Assembly (NCBI GenBank): GCA_021800255.1
Contig: JAJYZC010000017.1
Span: forward strand, 1 to 49,707
Direction of reading: 5' to 3'
Source: Acidobacteriota bacterium
GTDB lineage: Bacteria > Acidobacteriota > Terriglobia > Terriglobales > Acidobacteriaceae
DNA length: 49,707 bases
Position numbers and translations under genes: made by a program. Shown one piece after another: positions 34,225 to 44,256 of this stretch (the first letter of the stretch is position 1; each line of letters starts with the position of its first letter). Below the pieces are notes generated by a model that worked only from the letters and a program-made list of their open reading frames with translations, had not been told where the DNA came from and did not search any database.

Positions 34225-37107
34225 ATGCGTGGCTGTTTGCGCCTAATCCTGTTGTGCTGTATATATTGCGCGGCTTCAACCTTGTTGTTCGCCAGCCCGG
34301 CCTTTGACCTCAGCGGGCCGAAGGTGGATGTGCAAGTCAAACGAGGTGCGGTAACCCTGCCCATCTCCGAAGCGCCCAACCTGCTGCCCGGCGACCGGCT
34401 GTGGATTCATCCCGAACTGCCGGTGAGCCAGGCGGAGCGATTTGTGCTGGTGGTGGCCTTCCTGCGCGGACCCACAAACCCGCCTCCGTCGAAATGGTTC
34501 ACAGAAGTGGAGACTTGGACGCGGAGGGTACGGGAAGAGGGATTTTTTGTGAATGTGCCCGCGGGCGCCGAGCAGGCGCTTGTGTTTTTAGCCCCAGCGA
34601 CGGGCGGCGGCTTCAGCACTTTGCGCAAAACCGTCGAGAATCAGCCGGGATCGTTCGTGCGCGCAGCTCAGGATCTGCAGGCGGCGAGTTGGGAGCGGAT
34701 GCGGCTGGAAGCCTATCTGAACGATGTGAGGGTCACCTCGCAAGCCAATCCCGAAGATTTGCAAGCGCGCACCCAGATGGCAGCCCGGAGCCTGGGCATC
34801 AAGATCAACGAAGCCTGTTTCTCGAAGCCCAGCGACGAGCAGGCCGCCTGCCTGTCTCAGAACTCGGAAGGGATGGTGCTGAACGATTCGAATGCGCAGT
34901 CGCTGGTGGACCAGTTAGCCAACGGAAATGCGCTGGACATGGTAAACCAGCTCAGCTACTCGTCTATGGCCGGCGGAGGCGCCTACAGCCCCTATGTGGG
35001 CGCAGTCGTGGATATGGTCAAAATCCTCGGCTCCATGCACACGGCGCACTACCAGTACATCCCCGCTCTGGCCCTTCCATCGGCTGACTCGCTCAACCTG
35101 CGGCTGAACATGCCGCCCTCGTTTAGCAATCCCAAATCGGTGGTGGTGGTGGCGCTGCCGCCTATCGGGCCGACGCAGCCGGAGCCGTTGCGGCCAGTGA
35201 ACCCGGAGAACAGTTTTTGCGCGCTGAAACCCGGCCTGGTGTTGCCTGCCGAGGGAGCGCCGCTGGCATTCGCCACGACCTATGCGCACGATCTGACGCT
35301 GCAGATCACGGCCCAAGGCGGCTCGAGGGAAAATGCCGTGGATGTGCCCGTGCAGGCCGACCCGGTCAAGGGAGGGATCGTGCCTGAGGGTGCCATGCCG
35401 CGCCTGCCGGCGGGAGAATTGACTGCCATAGTCCACGGCAAATGGGGCTTTGACGATTGGGAGGGGCCGCGTTACGAACTATTTTCCGCGCGGCCAGACA
35501 AGTGGGCTGTGGCCTCTGGAGATGTGTCGGCGCTGGTAGTAGGGCGCGCCGACCCGGTCCAACTCAAAGGCGAAAGCGCCTTGTGCGTCGAAAAGGTGAA
35601 GGAGCTGGCCGGCAAAGGGCACGCCGTGAATCTCGCCTGGAAGTCTCTCACGCCCGATTCGCTTGCCGTGACGGTGCCTTTGAAGAACGCGGCTCCGGGG
35701 CCGGTGCGTCTGGAGGTCTATCAGTATGGTCTGCGCCAGCCGGACCGGATCGAGATGACCGCCTACGCAGTCGCCGCGTCGCTTGAGGGGCTGACCCTGA
35801 ATGCCGGCGATGCGGAGGCGCTGCTCAAAGGCACGCGGCTGGACGAAGTGGCAAAGGCTTCGCTGGCTGGCATTGCGCTCCGGCCGTCTGCGCTGGGCCG
35901 GGCGGGGAATTTAGACCAACTTGTTCTCAAAGCTGCCCAATCCACTTCCAGCCTGGAACCGGGAGTGAGTTACACCGCAGTGGTTGAGTTGAAAGACGGT
36001 CGCCGGCTCAACGTGCCGGTCACCGTCAATCCGCCAAGGCCTGAAATCACGCTGCTCAGCGAGGGAGTGCAAGCCGGCGCTTCAGGTGCGCCTATGCCGG
36101 TTGAGTTCGGCAGCCCCAACGATCTGCCTGTCAACCGCCAACTGGTTTTCTTTCTACAGTCGGAGACGCCGGTCAACTTCCCTCTCGACGAGAAGGTGGA
36201 AGTCGCGGTGGCAAATTCGAGCCTTCACTCCATGCTGAGCTTCGCCGACGGCGGTCTGATGCTGGAAGACGCGAGAACCGCAGTGGGTGAGTTAAAACCG
36301 CTCAAGTGCTTCGGTCCCTCGGCCTTTGGTCCGCTACAGGTGCGCGCCGTGTCGGCCGATGGCGTAGCCGGCAAGTGGGTCCCGTTGGGAACGCTGGTGC
36401 GGCTGCCCAGCTTCGACAAGTTGCGCTGTCCCCGTGCGCTGGCCGAGCCGTGTACATTGAGCGGAACCGATCTTTTCCTGGCCGATTCCATCGCCGCTAC
36501 TCAAGATTTCAATACGCCCACCGAGGTCCCGCTCGAGTTTACGGGAACCGAGATCCAGGTGCCTCACCCCATCGGCGGCGTGTTGTATGTGAAGCTGCGC
36601 GACGACCCCAAGACGGTGCAGAGGCTTACCTTGGCGGTTACTTACCCGCCACCGTTGCTGCCGGTGGCGGCAGCGACGGCGGCGCCAGCCGCTCAAACGG
36701 CCGCGTCGAACGCGCCATCAGTTGCATCCAGCGCCGCAGAAGCGTCGGCAAATCCATCCACTGTTCCGGCCGCTTCATCGAGTACGCAAGGGAATCCGTC
36801 CAGCGCATCGGGCAAAACGGTTAACGGGCCCGCGAAAGCGGCTGCCGCGCCGTCTGCTCCGGGCGCAACGGCGCCGCCAGCTTCACCCGGCTCTTCAGCG
36901 CCATCTGGTTCTTCAGCCAAAGCGCACGCAGGTTCGGCCACGCCTTCCACTGCGGCTCCGAAAACGCCAGCTACGCCTGCTCCGGCTCCGCCCGCTTCTT
37001 CTGGTTCTCCGGCCAAGGCGCCTTCCGCCCCGGCCGATGCTCCTGCCGCGCAGGGCGAACGCACGCCGCCGAGCTCGTCAACAAGTGCTCGAAGCGCAGG
37101 GGCATAG
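34225..37107 (+). CDS. Large secreted protein with Ala/Ser/Pro-rich tail
   Basis: I do not recognise the family. The 960-residue product has a signal peptide (LILLCCIYCAASTLLFASPA). About 770 residues of non-repetitive sequence follow, with short beta-rich stretches that could be Ig- or IPT-like domains (for example ARPEITL-type starts near residues 610 and 700) and a region with four or more cysteines. The last 140-150 residues are almost only Ala, Ser, Pro, Gly and Thr, like a flexible cell-surface or wall-spanning stalk. There is no C-terminal membrane helix. It is probably exported and perhaps surface-attached. Only a weak ribosome-binding site precedes the ATG. Confidence 0.7.
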   Translation: MRGCLRLILLCCIYCAASTLLFASPAFDLSGPKVDVQVKRGAVTLPISEAPNLLPGDRLWIHPELPVSQAERFVLVVAFLRGPTNPPPSKWFTEVETWTRRVREEGFFVNVPAGAEQALVFLAPATGGGFSTLRKTVENQPGSFVRAAQDLQAASWERMRLEAYLNDVRVTSQANPEDLQARTQMAARSLGIKINEACFSKPSDEQAACLSQNSEGMVLNDSNAQSLVDQLANGNALDMVNQLSYSSMAGGGAYSPYVGAVVDMVKILGSMHTAHYQYIPALALPSADSLNLRLNMPPSFSNPKSVVVVALPPIGPTQPEPLRPVNPENSFCALKPGLVLPAEGAPLAFATTYAHDLTLQITAQGGSRENAVDVPVQADPVKGGIVPEGAMPRLPAGELTAIVHGKWGFDDWEGPRYELFSARPDKWAVASGDVSALVVGRADPVQLKGESALCVEKVKELAGKGHAVNLAWKSLTPDSLAVTVPLKNAAPGPVRLEVYQYGLRQPDRIEMTAYAVAASLEGLTLNAGDAEALLKGTRLDEVAKASLAGIALRPSALGRAGNLDQLVLKAAQSTSSLEPGVSYTAVVELKDGRRLNVPVTVNPPRPEITLLSEGVQAGASGAPMPVEFGSPNDLPVNRQLVFFLQSETPVNFPLDEKVEVAVANSSLHSMLSFADGGLMLEDARTAVGELKPLKCFGPSAFGPLQVRAVSADGVAGKWVPLGTLVRLPSFDKLRCPRALAEPCTLSGTDLFLADSIAATQDFNTPTEVPLEFTGTEIQVPHPIGGVLYVKLRDDPKTVQRLTLAVTYPPPLLPVAAATAAPAAQTAASNAPSVASSAAEASANPSTVPAASSSTQGNPSSASGKTVNGPAKAAAAPSAPGATAPPASPGSSAPSGSSAKAHAGSATPSTAAPKTPATPAPAPPASSGSPAKAPSAPADAPAAQGERTPPSSSTSARSAGA

Positions 37108-37169
37108 GAGCAGCGAAGTAAAGGGAAGTCATCTTATCAGGCCAGAAAGCGCGCCTGTGGCGCAGCCCA

Positions 37170-37766
37170 TCAGAAGATGCGCACGCGGATGCCCGCGCTG
37201 ACTCCGGCGGTGCTCATGACTTGGGTGCTCGTGGCTCCAAAGCTGAACTGGGGCCACGCCTGGTACTCGAAGTCGGGCATGCGGATGTGAATTCTGCTAT
37301 TGAGAACGTAGTCCAGCCCACCCCCCGCAGTGAGAACCAGGTAACGGCCGTAACCGTCGTTATAGGGAAAATTGAAGTCGCCAAATCCGATTAAGCCCTT
37401 GGCGTAAGGCTCGAAACGGCCCAGATCGAAGTGATAGCGCGGGCCGATGGAGTAGATTTCGGCGTGGACATTCTGGGTCTGGTGGAACTCCAGCCAGTGC
37501 GCTTCAGCCTCGATGCCGATGCGGCTCTTGGCGTCGGCGTCGACAAAGGCTGTAATGCCGGCCATCTTGTGCTGGCCATATTGAAGATAGAAACCGGAGC
37601 CCATGACGCCAACGGAGAGGATGGAACCGCCGGCCTCCGCCGACGGGGCCACTTGGGCCCGCACCGCGCCGGGCAAAGCCAAGCTGACCGCCAAAGCCGC
37701 GGCCGCCAGCATCAGCCGGTCTGGCCGGGCGCTTCTCAGCCCCCAAAAATCACGGAAATCCCTCAT
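37170..37766 (-). CDS. Outer-membrane beta-barrel protein
   Basis: The 198-residue product has a signal peptide (LMLAAAALAVSLALPGAVRA, cleaved near AQ). The mature part of about 160 residues consists of alternating hydrophobic strands such as GSILSVGVMGSGFYLQYGQ, EIYSIGPRYHFDLGRFEPYA and AGVSAGIRVRIF, ending in phenylalanine, as expected for a small eight-stranded OmpA/OmpX-like barrel. The function is unknown; similar proteins serve as pores or adhesins. It lies 40 bases downstream of the giant NHL/Ig protein gene's stop, on the same strand, and may be co-transcribed with it. It converges on the 960-residue protein gene. Confidence 0.85.
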   Translation of the reverse strand: MRDFRDFWGLRSARPDRLMLAAAALAVSLALPGAVRAQVAPSAEAGGSILSVGVMGSGFYLQYGQHKMAGITAFVDADAKSRIGIEAEAHWLEFHQTQNVHAEIYSIGPRYHFDLGRFEPYAKGLIGFGDFNFPYNDGYGRYLVLTAGGGLDYVLNSRIHIRMPDFEYQAWPQFSFGATSTQVMSTAGVSAGIRVRIF

Positions 37767-37806
37767 CGCTCTCCTGAACCACCCGCGGCGGCTCGCGATC
37801 CCGGCG

Positions 37807-40800
37807 CTATTGCGTAATTGTCAGCGAGACGTTCTGGTAGTGAATCACGTTGCTGTTCTCGCCCGTGCCGGTTACCTGAATCGTATAGTTGCCCGGCGCC
37901 GCACTGCCCATGCTGAAGCCGCTGCAACCGGAGGCCAGCATCGCGCCGGCCGTGAGAGCCAGCGCCAGCACCATCGTAAGGAAGCCCGCACTGCGCCGGC
38001 GCAGCCGCCAGAAGAGCCAGCCGAAGAAAGCGCCGAAGGGCAGGAACAGACCGGCGAGGTCGGGACCCACGCGGACAAGTTCTCCTCCGCTGGGTGTAAG
38101 AGTGATGCTTCCGCCCGAGCGGCGGTTCATGGCCGTCGAGCCTCCGCCGAGAGGGTTGTTGGTGTCGATGGTCAGTTGCGCCTGGGCCGTGCCGTTGGCG
38201 GGCAGTTTTACGCTGGGGCTGGAAAAGTGACAGTTGACTCCGTTGGGGAGCGAGGCGCAACCCAGCCCGATGGTGTCAGTGAAGCTGCCGTTCGAGGTCA
38301 GGGTCACGGTGACTGTAGCGTTCTGCTGAGTGGCCATAGTTACGGCGGCGGGCGTGACGGTGAGATTGAAGCCGGTGGCCGTGCCGGAGATATTGATGGG
38401 CTGCGAGGTGGACGGACTGTGATCGGGATCGCCGCTATAGGAGGCGGTAATGGTGTAATTCGTGCCAGCGTTCAGGTTGGGAGTCAGCGTCGCCACTCCG
38501 TTGGCATCAAGCGTAGCTGAGCCGAGTGTGGTGGATCCGCTTTTGAAGGTTACCGTACCCGTGGGTTTGGGGCCGGCAGCGCCGTTAAGAACCGTGGCTA
38601 CCAGGATCACCTGTGGATTCGAGCCTGAGCTGGTCGTGCTGCCCAGGTCAGTGGTGGTGGGAATGGCTCCGACCGTCAGCGCATAGGAAGACGATGTGCT
38701 GGCTGCGTTGTCAGCGTCGCCGCTATAGACGGCTGTGATCTGGTAACTGCCCGCCGCCAGCCCAGCCGTGTCGGTATAGCTCGCCGCTCCTCCGCTGAGC
38801 GTTGCCGTGCCCAGCGTCGTGGTTCCCTCCATGAAGGTTACCGTGCCGGTAGGCGTGGCGCCGTTGCCCGTAACCTTGGCGGTAAAGGTGACAGCCTGCA
38901 AGACCAGAGCCGGGTTGGGCGAGGCGCTGACCGTGGTTTCAGTCGTGGCTTGGTTGACGGTGAGCGCCTGCGGGGCGGAGGCGCTGCCCTGGTCGTTCGA
39001 GTCGCCAGAGTAGGTGGCTACGATCTGGTAGGTTCCAGGCGCCAGAACTGGTTGGATGGCGGCTGTTTCAGTCGCGGTGTTCAGATTGGCCGTGCCCAAG
39101 GTCGTGGTTCCCGAGGTGAAGGTAACCGTGCCGGTGACTGTGGCTGCGCCCGCAATGACCTTTACGGTGGCCGTAATGGTCTCTGGCGTCCCGGCGATGC
39201 CCGGCGCAGGCGCGGCGGAGATGGTCGTCGCGGTCTGGGTCTCATTTACAACCTGGCTGAGCGGCGGCAAGGAGGTGGCGGCGGCGTTGTAGGAGTCGCC
39301 CGCGTAGCTCACGGTGATGGGATGCGTGCCCACGACGAGTGAGGATGTGGTGAATGTAGCGGCTGCCGGGTTGCCGGAGAGCGTTCCCGTTCCGATGGAT
39401 TTGCCGTTATCGAGGAAGTCCACTGTGCCCGTAGCCGCCTGCGTGGCGGTGGAGGAGATGGTTGCGGTAAAGGTGACCGGCTGGCCGTAGTTCGATGGGT
39501 TCAGGGTGGAGGTTACGGCAATGGTATCGGACGCTTGCACGTCCTGGGACAGCGTGCCTTCACTGCCCAGGATGTCGTTGGCGGTGTCGCCGCTATAGGA
39601 GGCGGTGATGGTGGTGAGTCCGCTGGGCAGCGCCGCCGTGGAGTACGTTGCCTGCCCGGCGTTCAGCGTTTCTGTCTGCGCAGTAGTTCCCCACGAGAAG
39701 GTGACCGTGCCGTCCGGAGTAACGCCGCCGCCCGCGCTGTTGGCGGCCACGGTTGCCTTAAAGGTCACGTTTTGGCCTACGGCGGAGGGATTGGCGCTCG
39801 ATGAGAGCGTAGTTACCGTGCCTTCTTCCACGGTTTGAATCAGTGGGGCAACGCCGTTGTCGGTGGACTTGCTGGAGAAATGGGCCGGATCGTTGGCGTT
39901 GTTGTAAGAGGCTACGATGGTGTGGCTGCCGGCGGCCAGCGTGGAGATGGCGAAGGTGGCTGTGCCCGTATCCCCGGCCGAGTTGAGCGTAAGGGTCAAT
40001 CCCGATGCCAGCGTCGCCGTGGCCCCGTTAAAGGTGTCAGTGATGCTCACCGTCCCCGTCAGGTTCCCTGTCCCCGCGCCCGTGGTTACCGTGACCGTGA
40101 AAGTGACACTCTGCCCGAAGCCGGAGGGATTGGGAGTGGAGGTCACGACGGTAGTGGTCGAATTGACGGCCAGTGCGTCGCCCACCAGCAGGATGTCGAG
40201 CGGGGAGTTGGGCGCAACAACGCCGGGAGAACCCGGCTGGGCGTCTTCGGCTACGTCGATATTGGCGTCGAGGGGATTGCCGGAGACCGTGGGCGCAAAG
40301 ACCGCGGCAATGGTGCAATCGGAGGCCACGCCCAGGTAGGGCGTGTTAGTGTTGCAAGTTGTCGAAGCGTCCACGGCAGAGTTCGCGTCGGGCGTGATGG
40401 CCGTCAGATCGAGCGGGACGTTGCCGTCATTTTCGATGGTCTGGTCGATGGGCGTAGATTTTGACCCTTGGCGGACCGCGGTGGTGTAATCCAAGGCGAT
40501 AAAGTTGCCCTCGATCTCGCGCACCACCATGTCGAGCGTGTCGGCTACATAGAGATTCCCGCCGCCATCCCAAAGGAGTCCGATGGGGCCGTAGAGCGCC
40601 TCCGGCTTCACGAACGCGCCGTTCGAGTAGTAGTCGCCTTTGCCGTTCACGGCTAGGGTGGAGATGTCGCCGGTAGCGGCGTTCACCTTGCGAATGGCGG
40701 CATTTTGGGTGTCGGCGATGTAGACGTTGCCGGCGGCGTCGACCGCGACGCCGGAGGGCGAATACAATTCCGCGCTGGCGGCCGCCCCGCCGTCGCCGGT

Positions 40801-42102
40801 GTAGCCCGCCGTGCCGTTGCCGGCAAAGGTGGTGATGGTGCTGGCCGAAGTAATGACGCCGCCAACGGCCACGACTTCTCGAATGCGGTTGTTGGCTGAG
40901 TCGGGAATATACATGTTGCCAGAGGGATCGAAGGCGACTGCATAGGGATAGTTAAGTTCAGCCGCCGTGGCTAACCCGCCATCGCCGGTATAGCCGCCGG
41001 TTCCGTTCGCGTTGGTGTAACCATCACCGGCAATGGTGGTGATGATGCCCGTAGAAGCGGCAGCCTCGCGGATGCGCTGGTTGTAGGTGTCGGCGATGTA
41101 GAGGTTACCGGCGCCGTCGAGGGTGACCCCGTTAGGCTGGTTAAGCGTGGCCTGGGTGGCCGGGCAGCCATCGCCCACGGGATCTGTTTTGCCGGCGCAG
41201 ACGGTCTCGGCGGAATTGCCGGCGATGGTGGAGATTACGCCCGTCGCGGCGGTGATGACGCGGATGACATTGTTGCCAGTGTCGGCGATGTAGAGATTGC
41301 CCGCGCCGTCAAGGGCCACGCCGCTGGGCGTGTTCAAAGTCGCGCTGGCTGCAGCGCCCCCGTCACCCGTGTAGGCGGGATTGCCGTTGCCGGCGATCGT
41401 GGTGATGTAACCGGCGCCATTGCAGGTAGTCACGAAGGCGGGAGGGTTTTTAGAGCAGACCATGCGAATACGGTTGTGCGCGCTGTCGGCGATATAGATG
41501 TTTCCGTTCCCGTCCACCGCCACGCTGGTAGGCAGGTAAAGCTCGGCGCTGGTAGCCAGCTTGCCATCGTCCACAGCGGTGTAGAGGCCATCCTGTCCGG
41601 CCACTGGAAGCAGGTTGCCCGGCGCCAGCACGCCCAACCCGCCCGATCCGGCGCCCAGGAGATAAGCCGTTCCCAAGACGTTGTTGCTGCTGTCCAGCAG
41701 CACCACCGCGCCCATGCGCAGGCCGGGCGCAGCAGGCGTGAAGGTCACCCATTGCGTGCACTTTCCGTTCGCCGAAAGCGAAGCGCCTGGGCAGGTGGAG
41801 GCGCCCAGACCCGCGGCGAAGTCCTTGCCGGAGGCGCCTAGCGTGAGCACCTCCACGGTCTGCACTGTACCGCCGTTGGGTGACGTAACCTGAATGCTTT
41901 GCTCGCCGGAGGTGCTCCCAACCGCCTGCGCCGGAAAGACGTTTTGCGCCTGCGCCCCACTGGCCGCCAGTGCGAGAGCCGCCAGGCAAGCTATCCAACG
42001 CCAGCTTCGCCCGGGCGCGGGCCGCCGCACAGCGGCTGTGAGCGGGCAGGAAGGTCGGCCCCGAACCTCTGGATAGGCAGTTCGATCCGGTATGCGGCTC
42101 AT
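37807..42102 (-). CDS. Giant secreted NHL-repeat and Ig-like protein
   Basis: From ATG 42102 (CGGAG six bases upstream) the protein has 1431 residues. A signal peptide (WIACLAALALAASGAQA) is followed by a short domain, then about six NHL propeller repeats (about residues 190-535; units such as GNLYIADTGNNVIRVI and GNGTAGYTGDGG). Next come a small Cys-containing domain, six Ig-like domains with openings such as STPNPSGFGQSVTFTVTV (about 640-1240) and one more beta-sandwich. The C-terminus has a hydrophobic helix near Arg-rich RLRRR and a second one ending in ASGCSG. Such proteins in Acidobacteriota are exported and may bind surfaces or polysaccharide; function is unproven. A longer frame begins at a TTG at 42162 but lacks a ribosome-binding site. 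Confidence 0.85.
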   Translation of the reverse strand: MSRIPDRTAYPEVRGRPSCPLTAAVRRPAPGRSWRWIACLAALALAASGAQAQNVFPAQAVGSTSGEQSIQVTSPNGGTVQTVEVLTLGASGKDFAAGLGASTCPGASLSANGKCTQWVTFTPAAPGLRMGAVVLLDSSNNVLGTAYLLGAGSGGLGVLAPGNLLPVAGQDGLYTAVDDGKLATSAELYLPTSVAVDGNGNIYIADSAHNRIRMVCSKNPPAFVTTCNGAGYITTIAGNGNPAYTGDGGAAASATLNTPSGVALDGAGNLYIADTGNNVIRVITAATGVISTIAGNSAETVCAGKTDPVGDGCPATQATLNQPNGVTLDGAGNLYIADTYNQRIREAAASTGIITTIAGDGYTNANGTGGYTGDGGLATAAELNYPYAVAFDPSGNMYIPDSANNRIREVVAVGGVITSASTITTFAGNGTAGYTGDGGAAASAELYSPSGVAVDAAGNVYIADTQNAAIRKVNAATGDISTLAVNGKGDYYSNGAFVKPEALYGPIGLLWDGGGNLYVADTLDMVVREIEGNFIALDYTTAVRQGSKSTPIDQTIENDGNVPLDLTAITPDANSAVDASTTCNTNTPYLGVASDCTIAAVFAPTVSGNPLDANIDVAEDAQPGSPGVVAPNSPLDILLVGDALAVNSTTTVVTSTPNPSGFGQSVTFTVTVTTGAGTGNLTGTVSITDTFNGATATLASGLTLTLNSAGDTGTATFAISTLAAGSHTIVASYNNANDPAHFSSKSTDNGVAPLIQTVEEGTVTTLSSSANPSAVGQNVTFKATVAANSAGGGVTPDGTVTFSWGTTAQTETLNAGQATYSTAALPSGLTTITASYSGDTANDILGSEGTLSQDVQASDTIAVTSTLNPSNYGQPVTFTATISSTATQAATGTVDFLDNGKSIGTGTLSGNPAAATFTTSSLVVGTHPITVSYAGDSYNAAATSLPPLSQVVNETQTATTISAAPAPGIAGTPETITATVKVIAGAATVTGTVTFTSGTTTLGTANLNTATETAAIQPVLAPGTYQIVATYSGDSNDQGSASAPQALTVNQATTETTVSASPNPALVLQAVTFTAKVTGNGATPTGTVTFMEGTTTLGTATLSGGAASYTDTAGLAAGSYQITAVYSGDADNAASTSSSYALTVGAIPTTTDLGSTTSSGSNPQVILVATVLNGAAGPKPTGTVTFKSGSTTLGSATLDANGVATLTPNLNAGTNYTITASYSGDPDHSPSTSQPINISGTATGFNLTVTPAAVTMATQQNATVTVTLTSNGSFTDTIGLGCASLPNGVNCHFSSPSVKLPANGTAQAQLTIDTNNPLGGGSTAMNRRSGGSITLTPSGGELVRVGPDLAGLFLPFGAFFGWLFWRLRRRSAGFLTMVLALALTAGAMLASGCSGFSMGSAAPGNYTIQVTGTGENSNVIHYQNVSLTITQ

Positions 42103-42708
42103 GCAAGGCTCCGTGTGAGGGTTTAAGGCTAATACTTCCTCAGTACTCCAATGGGGAAACAATCCGATCGCTTGTGAACGCGAGGCTGGGGCCGTTGCTT
42201 ATTCCTGCGCGGACTGACCCTCCTGTGAACGCTATGGGATCAATTGCGCGATGACAAACGTATGCTGGCATCATACCGCGCCGCTAGAATGAGAAGCCGC
42301 AGAAATAACACGAAAGATGTACATCTGGAATGCGCTTTGTCAATGGCTGTACAGGTTCGCGGAGCGACTGGTCCCAGACGGCGGTTGAACCCAGCCTGAG
42401 CTATGGGCATGGCATGGAATGGGACAGTTGAAGGAAGCAGCCGCCCGGCGCGGAGCCGTTCTCAGCGCCCGGCCATTGCTGGCGGCGCAGAATTGCAGTA
42501 TGTTTACATCGGCGGCGCGCCGGCGCATAGCGCGCGTGGCGTCTCAGGTGCGCGGCAAAGCGATGGCCGCATCGTCTTTACGGCCAGCCGGATACTCATG
42601 GTCACCGCCGGCATAGCGCCGTTCGGCCGCACCCTCCATCCCGAAGGCTGACGCGCATCCGAGGGCCCTCAATGGTTTGACCGATCAAAAGCCAAGAGGA
42701 GGTCCACC
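42103..42708. other. Divergent intergenic region with a 12-bp palindrome
   Basis: No gene is supported in these 606 bases; the short frames are not protein-like. A perfect 12-bp palindrome, AGATGTACATCT, stands at 42315-42326 and could be a regulator site for either flanking gene. TGTGAACGC occurs twice (about 42173 and 42223). The Shine-Dalgarno sequence of the Memo-AMMECR1 gene is at the right end. Confidence 0.45.
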
Positions 42709-44196
42709 ATGGCATGGCAGATGGATCAATGCATCGCGTTCCTGGCCGCGGCGCCCATCTTCACGCGCGCCGGCGAACCGCAAAAGGTACGGCCGGCGGC
42801 GGTGGCCGGCGGCTTCTATCCCTCTGATCCCAAGGCGCTTTCGGCGATGATTGAGGAGATGCTGGCGGGGGTGACGCTGCCGCCGTTGGAGGGTCCGATC
42901 CTAGCTGCGGTCGCGCCTCACGCCGGCTACCCGTACTCCGGCCCGGTCGCCGCCTGCACCTATGCGGCCCTCAAAGGCCGCAAGTACTCGCGCGTGGTTG
43001 TGATTGCGCCCTCTCACTTCGTGGCCTTCGGTTTCACCTCGGTCTACGACGGCGACGCCTACGCGACGCCCCTCGGCGTGGTTCCCGTGGACAAAGAGTT
43101 CGCGCGCGAGTTAGCGAAGATAAGCCCGACTATCGAGCTCTCCGAGAAAGGTCATACTCCGACCTTAGCCGGGGCCGAGCACGCCATTGAGGTGCAACTG
43201 CCCTGGCTCGAAACCGTCCTGGGCAACTTCGAACTGGCGCCCATCATCATGGGCAGCCAAAGCTACGAGAGCAGCCGCGCCCTGGGCGTGGCCCTGGCTA
43301 AGCTGATCGACGGCGGCGACACGCTGATTCTGGCCAGCTCCGACCTCTCGCACTACCACTCCTATGCGGAAGCCGAATCCATCGACCACAAGACTCTTCA
43401 GGCGCTCGCCGGGTGGGATTACTTCAGCATGTCCCGTAACTTCCAGGCCCGCGTTTGGGAGGCCTGCGGCGGCGGTCCCATCGTGGCCGCCATGATCGCC
43501 GCCGAGCGCATGGGCGCAAACCAGGCCAGGGTCCTCAAGTACCTCAACTCCGGCGACACCTCCGGCGACCGCTCGCGGGTTGTGGGTTATAGCGCCGATC
43601 TGTTTGTGAAGGCGCCTCACGCCGCCGCCGCCGAAGCGCCTTTTTCGCTCACCGGCCAGGAAAAGGCCGAGCTGCTGGCGGTGGCGCGCAAGTCGGTCGA
43701 GTCAGTGGTGCGCGAAAAACGCCCTTACATGCCTGAAGTTCCCGCCAGCGAAACTCTCAACCGCGAGTACGGCGCCTTTGTCACGATCACGGAAAGCGGC
43801 CATCTGCGCGGCTGCATCGGTTACACCTCGCCTGTCGAGCCGCTTTACATGACGGTGCGCGATACGGCTGCGCTGGCCGCCACGCGCGACCCACGCTTTC
43901 CGCCCGTCACAGCCGCCGAGCTGCCCCAGCTTCGCTATGAGATCTCCGTGCTCTCGCCGCTGCGGCGCGCCGCCGGCGCCGAGGAGATCCAAGTCGGCCG
44001 CGATGGGCTGCTCATCAAGAACGGCCGCCACGAGGGCCTGCTTCTGCCCCAGGTTCCGGTGGAGCAGCACTGGGACCGCCAGCGATTCCTTGAGGGGACC
44101 TGCGCAAAAGCGGGATTGGGCGCCAATTGCTGGAAGGACGAGAACACCGACATCTTCCGCTTTACGGCGGTCGTCTTTGGCGAGCACGAACCGTAG
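42709..44196 (+). CDS. AmmeMemoRadiSam proteins B and A fused (Memo-AMMECR1)
   Basis: The 495-residue protein joins two families. Residues about 25-300 are a Memo-like domain (AmmeMemoRadiSam protein B) with APHAGYPYSGPV, APSHF and the metal-site stretch ASSDLSHYHSY. Residues about 315-490 are an AMMECR1 domain (protein A) with the invariant GHLRGCIGY. In many genomes these two travel with a radical SAM protein, and together they are thought to modify a small molecule or protein; here no such gene is next door. The start is supported by AAGAGGAGG at 42694-42702, six bases before the ATG. It converges on vapBC. Confidence 0.93.
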   Translation: MAWQMDQCIAFLAAAPIFTRAGEPQKVRPAAVAGGFYPSDPKALSAMIEEMLAGVTLPPLEGPILAAVAPHAGYPYSGPVAACTYAALKGRKYSRVVVIAPSHFVAFGFTSVYDGDAYATPLGVVPVDKEFARELAKISPTIELSEKGHTPTLAGAEHAIEVQLPWLETVLGNFELAPIIMGSQSYESSRALGVALAKLIDGGDTLILASSDLSHYHSYAEAESIDHKTLQALAGWDYFSMSRNFQARVWEACGGGPIVAAMIAAERMGANQARVLKYLNSGDTSGDRSRVVGYSADLFVKAPHAAAAEAPFSLTGQEKAELLAVARKSVESVVREKRPYMPEVPASETLNREYGAFVTITESGHLRGCIGYTSPVEPLYMTVRDTAALAATRDPRFPPVTAAELPQLRYEISVLSPLRRAAGAEEIQVGRDGLLIKNGRHEGLLLPQVPVEQHWDRQRFLEGTCAKAGLGANCWKDENTDIFRFTAVVFGEHEP

Positions 44197-44256
44197 GGGA
44201 AACTCAGAAACGGCCGATGGGGTTGAGCGGATTCGAATGCCTGGGGCGGAATCCTC

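Noticed and set aside
42403-42651. 82-codon frame upstream of the Memo-AMMECR1 gene
   Set aside because: No ribosome-binding site and arginine/alanine-rich composition typical of chance frames in GC-rich DNA.
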